A stretch of 64,000 nt of DNA from Sphagnum magellanicum (GCA_021904315.1 CM038911.1:19565390-19629389); one strand, 5' to 3'; shown: positions 27,701 through 40,864, counted from the first letter of the stretch. Notes: generated from the letters alone by a model not told the origin. Program-made: numbers and translations.

Positions 27701-30700
27701 GGATGTTTTGTGTGGACCTCTGGGACCAATCAAGTCACTGTCATTGGCAATTGACGTTAAAGTAGCGGGAGTGACCATCCACATGTACCTGGAGGAATTG
27801 GCAGATTTATCAGAGGTACCTGTGCACTGCAATGGGGTGCAGTACATTTCTCTTCCTTGCTTTTGGTCTTTCTGTATTTTCTCAGATCTAAACTCCTAGT
27901 TGCAGAAGGTTCCAGTGTGCAAGTGGGCACAGCTGATGAATCCATCATAACGTCACTGGAAAGTTAAGGACAGAAAGTTTCAAGCTGGTAAAAAAGCAAG
28001 TGGGAAACAGCAAGAGATCGACATTATTCTGTGCGAATCCTGTTATGCAGATTTTGAATCGGTACAGGATTGCTTTCACAGATGGTTTTCTCTCAAGACC
28101 TAGATCCATGGGTGGTGAAGGATCATTTTCGGCTTTCACTGATGAGGATCGCTCTGCACCATCAGAAGTTTGTGAAACGTTGGATAGTGCAAACAGCGAG
28201 ATTGTCCATCGAACTGGAGGGGGAGAGTCTAGTCTTCACATATCTACAGAGAACATGCTACTGGGCTTAGTGTCAATGCTCAACTTGAAGCTTTTCAAGT
28301 TTCATTCGGTGGTCACAGGCAGTTAGAAGAAAAAGATAGCAGCAGCAGCAGCTCTCGAGAAGCGAGTAAGAATGCAGCTCTTGTTGTTAGCAAGGACAGC
28401 TCCTCCACATCAAAACCCGAAGTGGGTAATGGCAGAAATAGGGACAACACCACCCGGGAGATAGCAACGAGTGGGTGGAACATCCAGTTACCTGGTCCAC
28501 GCAAAGGACCAGGAGCGTATCTTGTCACAAAAGTGTTTTCTCTTGATCTACTGTTGGGAGATGGACACGACTCTCATTTGTTTGCAGATCTAGATGGGGC
28601 GACAGTTGAGGTTGTCAGTGATGGGGTGCTGTCACCAGAACCACCCAAAAGAGAGCTGAGAAGTGGCCACCAACTGTCTAGTTTGGATCATAGTAGTGAT
28701 ATGGCCAGTGACAGTATTCAGGAATTCAAACTGCTCATGCAATTGCCAGGCACGACAAACTGTGCCATAGATCGTTGTGTAGTCAAGCTCTGGGGGCCGA
28801 AACTTGTGGGAGAGGGTATATCTGCTGGTGCTGCAGATGAGGAGGTAGCTTCCAGAAATCAAGTGTAGGAGTATAAGGTGCAGCCAGTACAATATGTGGA
28901 TACCAACCAACTCGGATCCAAAAAATCCAATGAGACAAGAACAGCTGTGGTGGTACCGAAATCCCGTCTACTATCACATGTTTCTAGCAGTACTGCTGTT
29001 GACTTGTCACAATTGTTACCTGATGAGTCTGGAACTCCATTGCTTGGCCGATCAAAGTCTCTGAGAAACCTTGCTGTGAAAGAACATGACAACAACGAAT
29101 CAAATCCACACACAAAACCAGTCAATGTCAACAAGCTCAGGGAAAACAACAATACCATGTTTTGGGTATCTGCAACAGCAGAAGTTGGCAGAGTAATGGT
29201 GATGGCTGGTCGAATGGAAGCTATTGTAGCCAAGGTTGTGCTCGTTGCATCAGGTGGCAGTACTCTTCGCATGAATTTGGGCATTACCAAAGACTTGCAA
29301 AGCATCACTTTTGTTACAGAGGCAAGTTCTGGAGACCCATTCTATTTTTCTGTCTTCATCAAGTTTTAGTATTGTGTTTTTGTGTCTTCAGGTGTATTTT
29401 GTTGTTTACTATTTGTCTGCGTTAATGGTCTCACTGAGCTTTTTTGCATCTGTTCTTAATAATGTGCATTGCTTTTTGGCCCTTGTGTTTTTCATTCACA
29501 TAAAACAGGGGGGTATGTTGTTTGTGCAAATGTTAGCTTTATCTATGCTGGTAGAGTATTTTGGCATTTACACAAAGCTTTTTGCCGAAACTGCCACAGC
29601 AGTACCCAATCTGCCTAGCAAAGAGCAATCCAGAAATGCACTTGAGCATCAGTTCAAACCCAGCAGCGATGGAGGTGATCAGGATGGATCGACTCCCTTG
29701 TCAGGGACTATGCAGCAGTCACTGTCGCTTCCTCCTTGGGCACCCACAAGGAGATCTAAGCAGATGATGTGAATATCATCAGCCCCTCGCAGACATCAAG
29801 GAGAAGCAAAGCAGGATGGTCCTCCTCAAGCAGCTGCTGCAGGATTCGAAGGCTTGGTATCCACGAATAAGCAGTTTCTCTTTGGTTCTAGTGCAAGCTG
29901 GTGCTTGCGCTGCAGGTATGCCTGCCTTCCGAATTGGTGATTGGTTTTTCTCAAGATAAGCATCTCACATGCCTAGTGACCTTCGTGTCAATCACTCCAC
30001 TGATCTTCAAGAGGCAATTCAGCTCTAACTCTCATTTTCACTCTACATGGATGGTAGCAGGGCCTGGAGAAGGATTCCTTTTGGAGCTAGATGGCAATGC
30101 TAATTTGCAAGTAGGAGGCAAAGTTCCGAAGGTTGCAATTGCTTTGACTCGTTTCTCCATACTCGGGCTTCAGGCTTGAGCAGTTGGTGATACACGAGCT
30201 TGAGCAGTCATTCAACCATGACATTATATATCAAGGGAGATGGCCCACTATAGCTGCTCACACTGTACAGCTGCTTCAAAGTCATCCATGTTCTGAAAGA
30301 AAATATAGCCACCATAGTTATTCTCTACTGGATATGGTTGGCAGCAGAAGTCTCTCATGCCACAATTGCAGTTGAGAAGCATCACAGATGGCAAGAACAC
30401 CAGAGCAGTGCTTGGAGCAGCTGTATCATGGGAACTCCAGCTGTGCTCACAGGAATCCTGTGAGGAATGCACGTTGTTCTCTGTCCCAGGTACTGTGTGT
30501 GGAGAAGGGGAAAAAAAAAACATTCTTTTGCCTCAATTTCTACTCTGATCAGCAAGAGAGCATCCAGTCAAACATTTTCTGTTTTGCAAGTAGAGATGGA
30601 GACAGACAGATAGACAAATGATGTTTGCTGGGTAGGCCTGCAGAAAATGCCTGGTGGGAAAAAAGTAGAGCAAGTGCTGCAGAGGAGGCAGAAGAAGCAG

Positions 30701-32330
30701 CAGCAGCAGATGACATCCCATCATCCTCCTCTCATGATCACTCTGAGGTATGTTCTTGTTCTTCCCGCTTCTTCTTGTCGTCTTCTGATGATGATGATGA
30801 TGATGATGGGAATTCTGCACTTTGTAATAGCAGCAAGAGCGGGAGGAGGATGTGATTTTGTTTCTGGGGATTTTCATAATGCTCATCTCATGTCTTTGTA
30901 ATGCCAGGGAGATGGTGGCAATCCTCCTCCTGTGGAGAATTTGCACAAAGGAAGGTCATCATCGATAAGCCGTTTTCTTGTGCAATGTCTGGTTAGTCTT
31001 GCGCTTTCAGCAATCAGGCTTGAGCTTTGCGACTGCTCAGTCACAGTGCTTTTGCACCTATACTCTAATTGCAGCAGGAGTTACAGTTGTTCACTGGCTT
31101 TGAACAGACTGGTCCTTGAAGAAGGATGCATAGAGAACAACAACACTGGTGGTGGTGGGAGTGGGTCCTCCTCCACTCCTCGTGCACTGGTTTATTTGGT
31201 GCTACACTCACTGCGGTGCACAGTTCTTGGAAACAGATGGGCACTTGCATGACAAAGCAATGCACTGTACTGCAGTTGACGGTGCAGCTGAAAACCTTGA
31301 ACAGCTCAGATCTCTCTGCTGTGGGCAGTGCTGCCACCAGTAGCGGAGAGAGCAAATCATTTGGCACCGCACATGAGCAGCAGCAACAAGGGGAGGAGGA
31401 TCTTCAAGGTTTTGGGAAGGACTCATCCAATTTGCCATTGGGAAAGCTTGATTCTTTGGTACACAATAGAGACCAGATACTGCTTCTTGAGGATGTCACC
31501 ATAGCAATCAGAATGCAAGATGTAGAGTTTCAGGGTGTGGAAGGTGATATCTTGGAAGCAGTAATCGGGTTGGATGCCAGAGACATTGATGTCTTGTCAG
31601 TGCTTGTTGCACAATTGGAAGGTACGAGCATCCACCTCACCAACAAAGCAGGTGCCATGGCATCAAGAAGCCCTAATGATGACTCAATAGCTGCTGAGGA
31701 TGATCATATGGTGAAGCAGCAATCAGAGAAAGATAGAGAGCAAAACAAGGACAGACTTACCATAGCTGCTGCATCCCAAAATCAAAGGTTTAGCTCTGAA
31801 CACGAATGTTACAAAATCATCAACTCTTTCTACTTCTTCTTCAAGTAATGAGCAAGCTATGACACAGGTGTCTCCCAGCTCTGTGTGCATATCAGCTCAA
31901 AGTCTTTTTGGAGTGTTGGCGTGGAGAATCTGGATGCAGAGTTTTGTGCATGTTATCATTTCTGCAAGGGAGAGATTTCTCCAAGTTGGCCTCAAGTCAT
32001 TTGAGGGTGTACCGAGATCAATGGTAAAACCCTGGACTTGGGTTCTTCGCCTTGCACAAGTCTGTCACATTATGAAGAATACTCTTACTGCAGAAGAGAT
32101 TCATAGTAGTAGCAGCACAGGAACACTAGCAAGTACTACTGAGGCGGCGGAGGAGGAGGAGGAGGAGGAGGAGACCACATCTGCTGACAAAATTGAGGAT
32201 GATGTGCTATTAAGGGTGGCGATGGCAAGAAGATGGGTACCCACTTCTGCACTCTACATCAGCAGTGGATCATTGACATCGAAAATCGAAAAGCTGCAGT
32301 GCAGCCAGCAGTACATTTGACTCTGGACAG
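27701..32330 (+). pseudogene. unrecognised large multi-exon gene, broken
   Basis: Several plus-strand blocks look like true exons of one large protein I do not recognise. 27701-27815 is a tidy exon (acceptor CCACAG, donor GAG|GT) encoding LGPIKSLSLAIDVKVAG. 28000-28868 encodes LNRYRIAFTDGFL and, after a frame change near 28250, AQLEAFQVSFGGH and SWNIQLPGPRKGPGAYLV in Ser/Gly-rich sequence. 28869-29331 continues the same frame past a TAG at 28866. 29511-29770 encodes MLALSMLVEYFGIYTKLF. 30058-30177, 30660-30747, 31080-31848 and 31859-32320 follow, the last with FLQVGLKSFEG and an acidic run. In-frame stops at 28866 (TAG), about 29770 (TGA) and about 31120 (TGA) continue open on both sides. Mixed amphipathic and low-complexity segments suggest a big scaffold or lipid-transfer-like protein, but I assign no function. 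It adjoins the truncated chromovirus. Sequencing error or wrong exon choice could mimic some breaks. Confidence 0.45.
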
Positions 32331-32489
32331 ACTTTCACTTGCTTATGGCAGCAACGAGAGGGCAACTGGATCAAGTGCGGTAGTCTGCAGTTACATCTGC
32401 TGACTATTCTCCGAGCCCAACCAATTCAAGGTCGTGCATGTTCCAACAATGTATCTTTAAGCCTTGGATGAACCAGCACTTACGCTAGT

Positions 32490-32790
32490 ACATCCTAAAC
32501 TTTTTTATATTGGTGAAATTTTGCCAAATTTTTTTGAAATTAAAATGATTTTGGAGGCTTTCAATTGCCAAAAGTGAGAAACATAAAATAAGAATTGCCA
32601 CATTTTTATACTCGATTTTCAATGTGTGGCTAAAATATAGAAGGATAATTAAAAAATTTGTAGTTCGCATTTGTTTTATAACCAAATTTGGCTAAATCTT
32701 CCTAAGGATGATCTTCAAATTTTCTACATCTTCTTCCTATGGATGACAGCTACTTTGGCTTTTTAAAAAAAATTCCTATGGTACACATAG
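32490..32790 (+). repeat. dispersed repeat R1, copy 1 (3' part)
   Basis: It aligns with 42900-43210: TTTTGCCAAA, TTTTCAAT, ATGTGTGGCTAAAA/GTGTGTAGCCAAAA, AAGGATGATTAAA-like, TTTGGC-TAAATC-TCCTAAGGATGAT and CTATGGATGA. It is strongly diverged and more AT-rich than the 42.9-kb copy. No coding signal. Confidence 0.55.
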
Positions 32791-32799
32791 TAAAAAGTC

Positions 32800-34085
32800 A
32801 AAAAAGTAATGTAGTTGCTTTATTTAAAACATATTATAGACGTCATGTGACAACTAATTTAAGACAAGAAAACCTAACGTTAAATTTTATTTGTGCATTT
32901 GTGCAATTTAGTCCATATGCTTGTTGCAATTTTAGGCCATAAACCTTGATCCATGTATTTGAATATGTGACCTACTAGATTAAATATCATTCAACCCTAG
33001 ATAACCCTAAACCAATAAGCTCACCCTAACCCTAAAACCATTTAGCAATGTGTGCAATACCTTAAATCCAGTAAGCCTCCTAGACTGAAAACATGGCATA
33101 AAAACATTTACAAAAAATCAGCAAATGAAAATAATAAGAAACTCAGAAAATATGGCATGTGGAAAAATCCAAATCAATTTTGAACATGACAAGTGGCAAC
33201 ATTAGGGTTATTGAAAAATATGGTCCATATTTATTTCCACCAAATAAAATATAAAAATTGACATTCAACCTTTGTAATGAGGCTGTAGAAAAAGATGGCC
33301 CAAATTTATTAAAACGATTTTTAATTTTATAAATCAAAAGGCCACGTGAAAAGGCCACACGGTAGAATTGGTATTGTTAAAAAACAATGCCCAAATGTTT
33401 TTAAAGAAATTTAAAAAGCTTAAAAATCAATATATGACATTTGAATCTGCCACATGGCAGAATATGCGTTGTTGAAATAGATGGTTCTGATTTACTTTTG
33501 GTTGGTTTTTAATCAGCAAAAACCTTTTAACCCTAGGACACATGGCACCATTGGGGTAGTTTAAAAAGACGGCAAAATTAATTTCCATGAGGATTAAAAT
33601 TTAAGATGTCACTCATCTTTGCACATGACATGTGACAACTTTGGATGGACAGACTACATATAATGTGAAATTTTTTATTCATTAAAGAAATCTATAGTCA
33701 CATGTTTATCACATGCTAGTTGCATAAACCATACAGTTCGCATATGGATGAACATGTATATTTTGATTTTGATTTCATCCGTCATCTACAACTACAAACG
33801 CATGTGACTTGTTCAAAACGACTAATCAATTTTTAGTTGCATGTGAGGTATATGACTAAAAACTAGTTGACATTACCATTCGTAAATTGTCACTTTTTTT
33901 TAGTGTAAAGTTTTAAAATGTGCCTTGAATGGCTTGGTTTTCTTTTCATTCATAACTGAATGTCTCTTTTGATTGAGTTAATTGTGCCTTGAAAATGCTC
34001 TAATTAGTTCAAGCAAATAATCTCATAATAGTTTGAAATTAATTAGAGAGTAAGCTTTGTAATCTATTTATGAAGGAAGGTAGTT
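32800..34085. other. AT-rich spacer, no gene
   Basis: No supported gene. Several short phrases recur within it (GACATGTGGCA/CACATGGCA, GGTTATTGAAAAATATGG and similar around 33140-33560), suggesting an old, degenerate internal repeat. I could not define a unit. Confidence 0.35.
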
Positions 34086-34089
34086 TGTT

Positions 34090-34495
34090 TTATAATTATG
34101 AAATTCACGAAACCAGGATGCTGCAGATCGTGTTCTTGGTGTCTTTTGAAAGTTCTCAATGAGAAGGGGTGCATGGGCTTGGTTCCATGACATTTGGACC
34201 TGCGGTGCAAAAGTTCTTGAATGTTGAATGATTTTTTCACTGAAAATTAAATTAAATTGTAGCTGAAAATTGTGGAGGAATTGGAATGTTCTTTTGGTGT
34301 TCTTGGAAAGATTTTGATGAGCAGGATTTAATGAAATTTATTTGGTAATTCAGAATGTGGGAGATATTGATTTTTAAGTGATTTCTGCTGCAGAAAATTC
34401 CAATAAATTAAAAAAAACCAGGTTTTGGAAAGAAAAGTCAGTTGAGGACACCGTAACACATGGGCCAACGGCACAGACCACACTAGTAACTTATT
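34090..34495 (+). repeat. dispersed repeat R2, copy 1
   Basis: It aligns with 41290-41805, 45785-46020 and, inverted, 42060-42410. Shared blocks: TCTTGGTGTCTTTTGAAAG, GGGTGCATGGGCTTGGTT, TTGAATGATTTTTTCACT, GAGGAATTGGAATG, GGAAAGATTTTGATGAGCAG, AATGTGGGAGATATTGA, CCAGGTTTTGGAAAGAAAA and CCAACGGCACAGACCACACT. No coding signal. It is a diverged family with at least four members in this window. Confidence 0.7.
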
Positions 34496-34939
34496 AAATT
34501 AAGAAACAAGTTGAGTCTCTATGTTCAAACCATTGGTGCTCTGTCACCAGAAAAATAGTTGCTAATCCTTTTATGTATACTCAGATTGGTATTTGGGCCC
34601 ACCTTTAACCCTAAATATGTTATGAACATGAAGAATTATGGTTGGTTAGTTAAGTATATTAAGCCATATATTCCACACTTTAACAGGCAAAATAGGTGTG
34701 CATTTTAAGGTGCTGACAGTTTAAGGATGTCATTTAGCTTTGAAGACCTTTTGTGCCAAAGCAAGGGGCAAACCCCTCAAACCCTAATTCCTCTTTGGAC
34801 CCTTGATTCTTTATGACTTTTGCATGAGATGGTGACATGTGGCACAAAAAAAAGTTACATTCGCAAGACCAAGCGTATGTTGGAATTAGAATTGGCAAAT
34901 TCCTCCTTTGGAAGTACATTCGTCTCCCTTTTTGGATTT

Positions 34940-35100
34940 TTGTTGAACCCATTGTGTTCCCATCATGTTCTCAACATGTTCCCTAAGTTCCCAATGCATT
35001 CCCCCAACATGTTCCTTCAATTTTTAATGTGTTCCTTAACACGTTCCCAATAGCACTTCAATTTATCCCATGTCCTTTGCCTTCAGGTTTACTTAATGAT
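34940..35100. repeat. ATGTTCCC microrepeat region, copy 1
   Basis: Repeated short strings of the form ATGTTCTC/ATGTTCCC/AATGTGTTCC, ending in ACACGTTCCCAATAGCACTT-CA-TTTATCCCATGT-CTTTG. The same arrangement recurs at 40865-40930 and 41036-41240, so this is a dispersed unit with an internal microrepeat. Confidence 0.6.
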
Positions 35101-35249
35101 TCTTTTGGTGATGACGTTTTGCCATTTTGTGAAAAACATTTTGAAAAAAATATCCTGTCACAAATTCCCTGTTTTAAAAAGCAAATTCAACAAACTTTCA
35201 AAAAATTAAAAAGATTTGCCAAAAATTGTCACAATTGCTTATAAGATGA

Positions 35250-38090
35250 AAGGGTGCTTAAGATTTTCTACTTTCATACTTTGAATAGTGCCAAACTTGG
35301 TTAAATATACTTATGGATGATCGTCACTTGAGCAATATTGAAAAATTGGAGAAAAATAAATCTGGTGCTACTCCTTTAACCTACGTACCAGCCCTAAAAG
35401 GAGGAGGCTACAATATACCTATTTTGGGACTGTCCAAACCTTCATTAAATTAATTTGGGATGGGCCAACAAGAGGGAAAAATTTGAACTTTTGGGGTCAC
35501 ATCACAAATGGGAAAAAAAAGGTCTTTTAGGGTCCCCAGGCCCCGCAACAAATTAATATGAGTCATACTATATTATGTCATTTAACAAGGTTTTAAAACA
35601 CTTTAGTAACATTCTAAGGGGTTTAGCTAGAGGTATTCAGATTTTTTGTTTTCTTCATTTTTGTGATGTACCTGAAGTGGCCATCATCCATAAGACAGTT
35701 CAGCCAATTTTTTTTGTTACAAATAGGATTTGAAAGAAAAAAAGTTGAGGCATCTTTCACACTTTTGCTACATGGTAAAACCTACTAGAGAAATCTGGAA
35801 ATTTCTCAAAGAACATTTGGTAACTAGAAAACCAGAAGAATACAAGTTTTTAACCATTTTGAAAAAAAGAACTGGCTAAATTTTGCCAGAGAAAATACCA
35901 AGGATACTAGAGAGAGGATCTCATCCAGGGTTTAGTTGCTTAAAAATCAAGAAATAGATTTTCTACTAGGAGGCCATGACCAAGCACCACCTGCTGGGTC
36001 CCTACAATTGGATTTGTGGAATATTTTCTAAATTTGTGATGGTGAACAGCAATGATAAGAAGGAATCAACAGGGGAGTGTTCTTTTACACTTAAGATGGC
36101 ATAGGTGTCAAGATATGTTGTTGTTACTTTGGGATAATTGTTGTGATGTTGCTTGCCAATTTGTTTGTTAGAATGTTTGACACAATAACTCGAATGTTAT
36201 TTGATACAATTGCTATAACTTATTTCTTCCAAATGACAAAAGACAAATCCAAAGATGACCTTAATAAACTTCTATATAATGCCCAATTAGAATTTAGATT
36301 TGCCAAACTCTGTAAGCATACAAACATCAATGACATGTGAAAAAATGTTAGCAAGGGGAAAGAAAATCAATACACATAGCCACTTTGGCACACTTAAACA
36401 CATGCGATCGCACATGTTGCCTTAAGCTCTGGTGTGCACGATCACCTTGAAAAGTTGTAGTGCATATGGTCTCCTTAGCACCTATAACCCTCACTCTAAT
36501 ATGTTCAAGAGCACACGGTCACTCACTAAAGTTCAATGGCACACCATCGTTCTCTAAAGTTTCACAAATTTCTTGAAATCCATCAAGTTCACAACACTGC
36601 AAGACAATAATTAGTTGTAGATGGTGCAACTTAATGGCATTGCATGAAATTAAGCCAAGTATGTTTCAATGGAAAGAACTCGATGAAAGTGTGCAATTGT
36701 GACATTTGGTGACTGAAAAGTAATAAAAGCATATTAAATTTCCAACTAATTTTTAAAAAATTTGAATGAATCATTTTCAATCCAATGGCCTAGATCTAAA
36801 GATCTAAAGATATTTGTATATACAACATATTCAAAATATTTATAATGTACATATTGGATTCGTTTGGTCCCAAAAATGGGGGACTTTCATTTCAACCTTC
36901 AAGAAACATTATAAAAGGAAAGTGAAATGGAAAAATAAAACCATGCCCACATGTAAAATCTCTTCCACTTTTATGTGGTAGTGGTTTTTCTTTAAAACAA
37001 ACAAATTATTTCACCTTTATTGCTAAAAATAAAGGAAAAATCAAAATTTTAATTAATTTTCAACCAAAAAAACCTTTGAATGGACCTAGATTTAGTTGAA
37101 TTATATCAATATCATTCCCCACAAAAAAAATTTACGAAACTCCACTCATAACTTTAGTTTTGAAATATATTTGCATTTTTCAACATTTATTTTGATACAA
37201 AATACTTTGTATGTCCAAATTCATAAATGTTTGGTTGAGTTTCTTTTTAAATAAACTAGCTTAAGTCTAAAGCTAATACAATATACTTGAAATGAACAAA
37301 AACAATCCACAAAAACAATCCACAATGTGATGTCCATATGTACCCAAAAAAAATGAATGCAAAATTTTTATGTTTGTGACTACAATGTTGAGGGGGTGTA
37401 ATGTGCTTTCATCCACATTTGCTTTAAAATTGTACATAGGATTTAGATTTTTTACTTTAAATGTACCTATTGCTATTTTTTAAAAACTGTTATTGATAAT
37501 AGCAGAAATTCCAAAACTTTGATGAGAATATAGAAAACCTTGTCGACAACCCCAAATACATATTTCACCAAAAACAGCCAAAGACTCGACCAACCTAGTT
37601 TTAGGGTTTGAATATCAGAGTGCATACCAATGTTGCACCTTTAGGATTGCCATTTCCCTTGGTATCAATCTTGTTATGATTATGGGTTCAAGTTGTACCC
37701 ATTTTCTTATTTTCAATTTGCACTTAACCTTTTCATGAGTGATGTTGGCTGCTAACTTGTTGAACCTTCTTGAACATGTCTCTTGTTGCTTCATGTTTTC
37801 CAATGGCTGCAATCTGGTTTTCATATTTAAACCCTAATTGACTTGGTTATGCACAACATAGAGTGGATGAAACTCTAAAAATTCAACCCTAATGAGACAC
37901 TGGATTTATACCAGAATTGAATATTTATACTAGTTGGTATCATATTGGTCATATTGATATTGATACCATTGCATCATGAAATTGGGTACCTTGAATTGTT
38001 GACACCAGAATGGTATATGAGTTTGAGAAATACTCTGGTAATGATACCAGTCTGGTACCTCATTTTACGACAGACCTATATACCAGGACC
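35250..38090. other. AT-rich stretch, no gene recognised
   Basis: I find no supported gene. Around 35690-36100 the plus strand has pieces of open frame in shifting phases (for example KPTREIWKFLKEHL), which might be a decayed transposon, but I cannot name a family. Positions 36380-36560 contain loosely repeated GCACACGATCAC-like phrases. Confidence 0.35.
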
Positions 38091-38109
38091 GGGCTGGTAT
38101 GTCAAACGG

Positions 38110-38300
38110 TCGATACCAGAGCGACACTGCTATAAACCAGCTACTTACCTAGCAGTCACCTATTTTCCTACCTATGTACGTACATAAGACCAATTTCATT
38201 CTAGGTCACCAAGGTGGAACCAGATAGTAACTCAGTTGAGGTTCAGTCACAACTGAGTCATAACTGGCATCCAATGGATTCCGTGCTGGTGGACAACAAG
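38110..38300 (+). repeat. dispersed repeat R3, copy 1
   Basis: It contains ACCTATTTTCCTACCTATGTACG, GGTCACCAAGGTGGAACCAGATAGTAACTCAGTTGAGGTTCA and CACAACTGAGTCATAACTGGCATCCAATGGAT (joined with small gaps). It matches the reverse complement of 47050-47210 and, more loosely, 39310-39590. No coding signal. Confidence 0.7.
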
Positions 38301-38660
38301 CACCTTCTGACCTCAATTTATGTACGAACCATGAACCTGAACCGGGAATTCGGGGAGTAAGGGATGAGTTCAAGAATAGGGAGGAAATGTAGGAGGAATC
38401 TATAAATATTTTTGGTTCAATTGAGTCATCTGAATCAATAGAACAGAAGTGAGAATGTTGCAGGGAACATAATTAGTACTTTCTTTGGCCAACCCAAGGT
38501 GAAAACTGAGTTCGACTGTCTTGAGAATTCCCACGAGCTCCAAAGTTTCCACTGATGCTGAGAAAATCACAGCACAAGATGGGAGTATAATTACTCAGAT
38601 ACAGGCTCCCACAATACAGGGCTTTGTCATGTCTCCTCACTAGCCAATATTAATTTCATT

Positions 38661-38692
38661 GCATGCCAGCATGATAGTTGATGCTGGCATGC
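38661..38692. repeat. perfect 12-bp inverted repeat (hairpin)
   Basis: GCATGCCAGCAT (38661-38672), an 8-base loop GATAGTTG, and ATGCTGGCATGC (38681-38692) form a perfect stem. No T-run follows and no gene is adjacent, so it is not a classical terminator. Its role is unknown. Confidence 0.9.
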
Positions 38693-39309
38693 CACCCCGA
38701 ATGGTCAAGCCCCTGCCCATTATATTGGGTAAGATGCAAGGCCAGCCCATTAGAGCAAGCTAGGTGATGCAGCCAACATAATGAGCAAGGGCGAGGGCAT
38801 TCTATGACATTAAGGTATAGGGTGGCAGATTGAACCATTTAGAACACGATTATGTTCAAGAGTCACATTTTGGTCACTATTGTAGGTGTATGATCATCAT
38901 CCATAGATTGTGTAATGTAAGGTGGTCAAGAAGATGACACGATCTGCCACAACAGACCTTAATGCCTTCGGAGTTGCTGTGAACCCTGACTTGTGAGAGT
39001 CTGGCTCTTGAACTATAAGACCACAGAGTTGTTCCCCCCTCCAAAATTACCCTGAAAATACAGTATCATCGTTAAAGCCTCACTTGTAATGGTCAGTTAC
39101 TCATGTTTAGCTGACATTTCGATTGGGCCCACTACTGTTCTGTCACAAGTACATCCCACGTGCTCTCTCTGTTTTGAGTGGCTCCTCCTCTGAGCGGGAG
39201 ACTACAGAAGCATGGAGAGTTCATTTGGTCTCCCACTTCCAGGAGTATTTCCTATTTGAACAGTCGCTGGTTTGGAATGAACCGCATACAAAGTCGGGGC
39301 TAGAGTGAA

Positions 39310-39590
39310 CCAGCACCCACAGTGCACCACTTAGAATGGATGGTGAGTGGTCAGTACGGTTCCAGTCTCTAGGTAACAGCAGTAGTTAGGCCGCTTTATC
39401 TCCTGTTGTAGGTAGTCACCTACTTTCCTAACTATCTCCCTACACACAGGACCTTCTTCTTATAAAATAGGCTACAAGAAACCAGAAATTAACTAAGTTG
39501 TGTTTCGTCCACAACTGAGACATTACTGGGCATCTAATGGATGGTGCAATAGTGGATGCTGGTTCATTATGGCCCAGAGCCAGCTCGCTG
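39310..39590 (+). repeat. dispersed repeat R3, copy 2
   Basis: It begins with the complement of the TGGGTGCTGGTTCA motif (GTGAACCAGCACCCA) and ends with ATTACTGGGCATCTAATGGATGGTG and GGATGCTGGTTCATTATGGCC. The middle has GTAGTCACCTACTTTCCTAAC and CCACAACTGAGACA. So this copy is bounded by inverted versions of the same motif, which may be the ends of a small non-autonomous element. Confidence 0.6.
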
Positions 39591-40247
39591 GCACCAAAAA
39601 GTCATGTGCTAGGGCAGAGACACCAAGCAATGAGCTACATGTTATTTACAAGTCTTGGAAGCTGTTCTCAATGTACCTAATGTAACTATGGAAGTCATGC
39701 TTTTACAATTACTTTGACTCTTTTGAATGTACCTTTTTTGACTTGTGAGAACTTCCTACATTATAATTTACACTTTATAATAACTAGTGGTAACCCTTGC
39801 CTGCAAGGCACAGACGGTTTTCAAGTGTGGCACATTTCAAGTGGTCGTAAGGTTACTTCAAACTTGGAACACCCACTAAGTCGGAGCTAAAATAAAAGCC
39901 TGGCTAAAATATGGAGGAAGGAGGCATCCATCCATCCATCCACTCATTCATCCATTCATCCCAAAGTTGAGGGACCTTATAAACCTTATAAGAGACCTTA
40001 CAAACCCAAACCCTCCCTTGCTAGTGTGCCTTATCTCCAATTTCTTCATCACTCCTTGAAACAAAGTAACCTAATTGAAAATTAGTTCAAAGCAATCTTC
40101 TTCACTAGAGTAACAGGTTCTGGGCTGAATCTCAACGCCCTTCCGCCTAATTTCAGGGCAAGCAGCCTGGTGAATCTAAATCAGACCCCAGTGCCTACTG
40201 CTTTTTGGCCCCCAATAAGATTTATCCCTTTGGTTTGCCGGGCAGTT

Positions 40248-40683
40248 GTCTTTCCTTCGCCTAGTCAGGACTCACCACTCTGAAATAATGGGGGTACGGC
40301 ATTTCAGGTGGTGCGGGATGTGGTGGGTGGGCACTTGAAGGATTTGTTGACAATGTGTCTTTCCTTTGCCTCATCAGGACTCACCACTCTGAAATAATGG
40401 GGGTACGGCATTGCAGGTGGTGCAGGGATGTGGGGGTGGGCACTTGAAAGATTTGTTGACAATGTGTCTTTCCTTTGCCTCATCAGGACTCACCACTCTG
40501 AAATAATGGGGGTACGGCATTGCAGGTGGTGCAGGGATGTGGTGGGTGGGCACTTGAAGGATTTGTTGACAATGTGTCTTTCCTTCGCCTACTCAGGACT
40601 CACCACTCTGGAATAATGAGGGTACGGCATTGCAGGTGGTGCGGGGATGTGGTGGGTGGGCACTTTAAGGACTTGTTGACAAT
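40248..40683. repeat. four-copy 109-bp tandem repeat
   Basis: Four near-identical copies start at 40248, 40357, 40466 and 40576 (periods 109, 109, 110). Each contains GTCTTTCCTT-GCCT, CAGGACTCACCACTCTG, AATAATG-GGGTACGGCATT, AGGTGGTGC and GGGCACTTGAA-GA-TTGTTGACAA. High identity suggests recent amplification compared with the diverged surroundings. Frames through it are artefacts. Confidence 0.95.
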
Positions 40684-40864
40684 GAGGTGCACCTTCAATG
40701 GTTACAGTCTTTTCCATATGATGAATGTCAAGAAAGAGCGGGCCAGAGGGAATTCACCTTCATATTGGGATCGTCGAAAAAACCAGTGTTGGCGGGTTAC
40801 CGATTTTCTTAGTACTCGGCTAGGTAGGTAATTAAAAGAATTTCTGGTTTCATTTTCCCTTTTG

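Noticed and set aside
28859-29308. 149-codon minus-strand frame
   Set aside because: The plus strand has better residue composition, splice context and continuity with neighbouring blocks; the minus frame has no recognisable motif.
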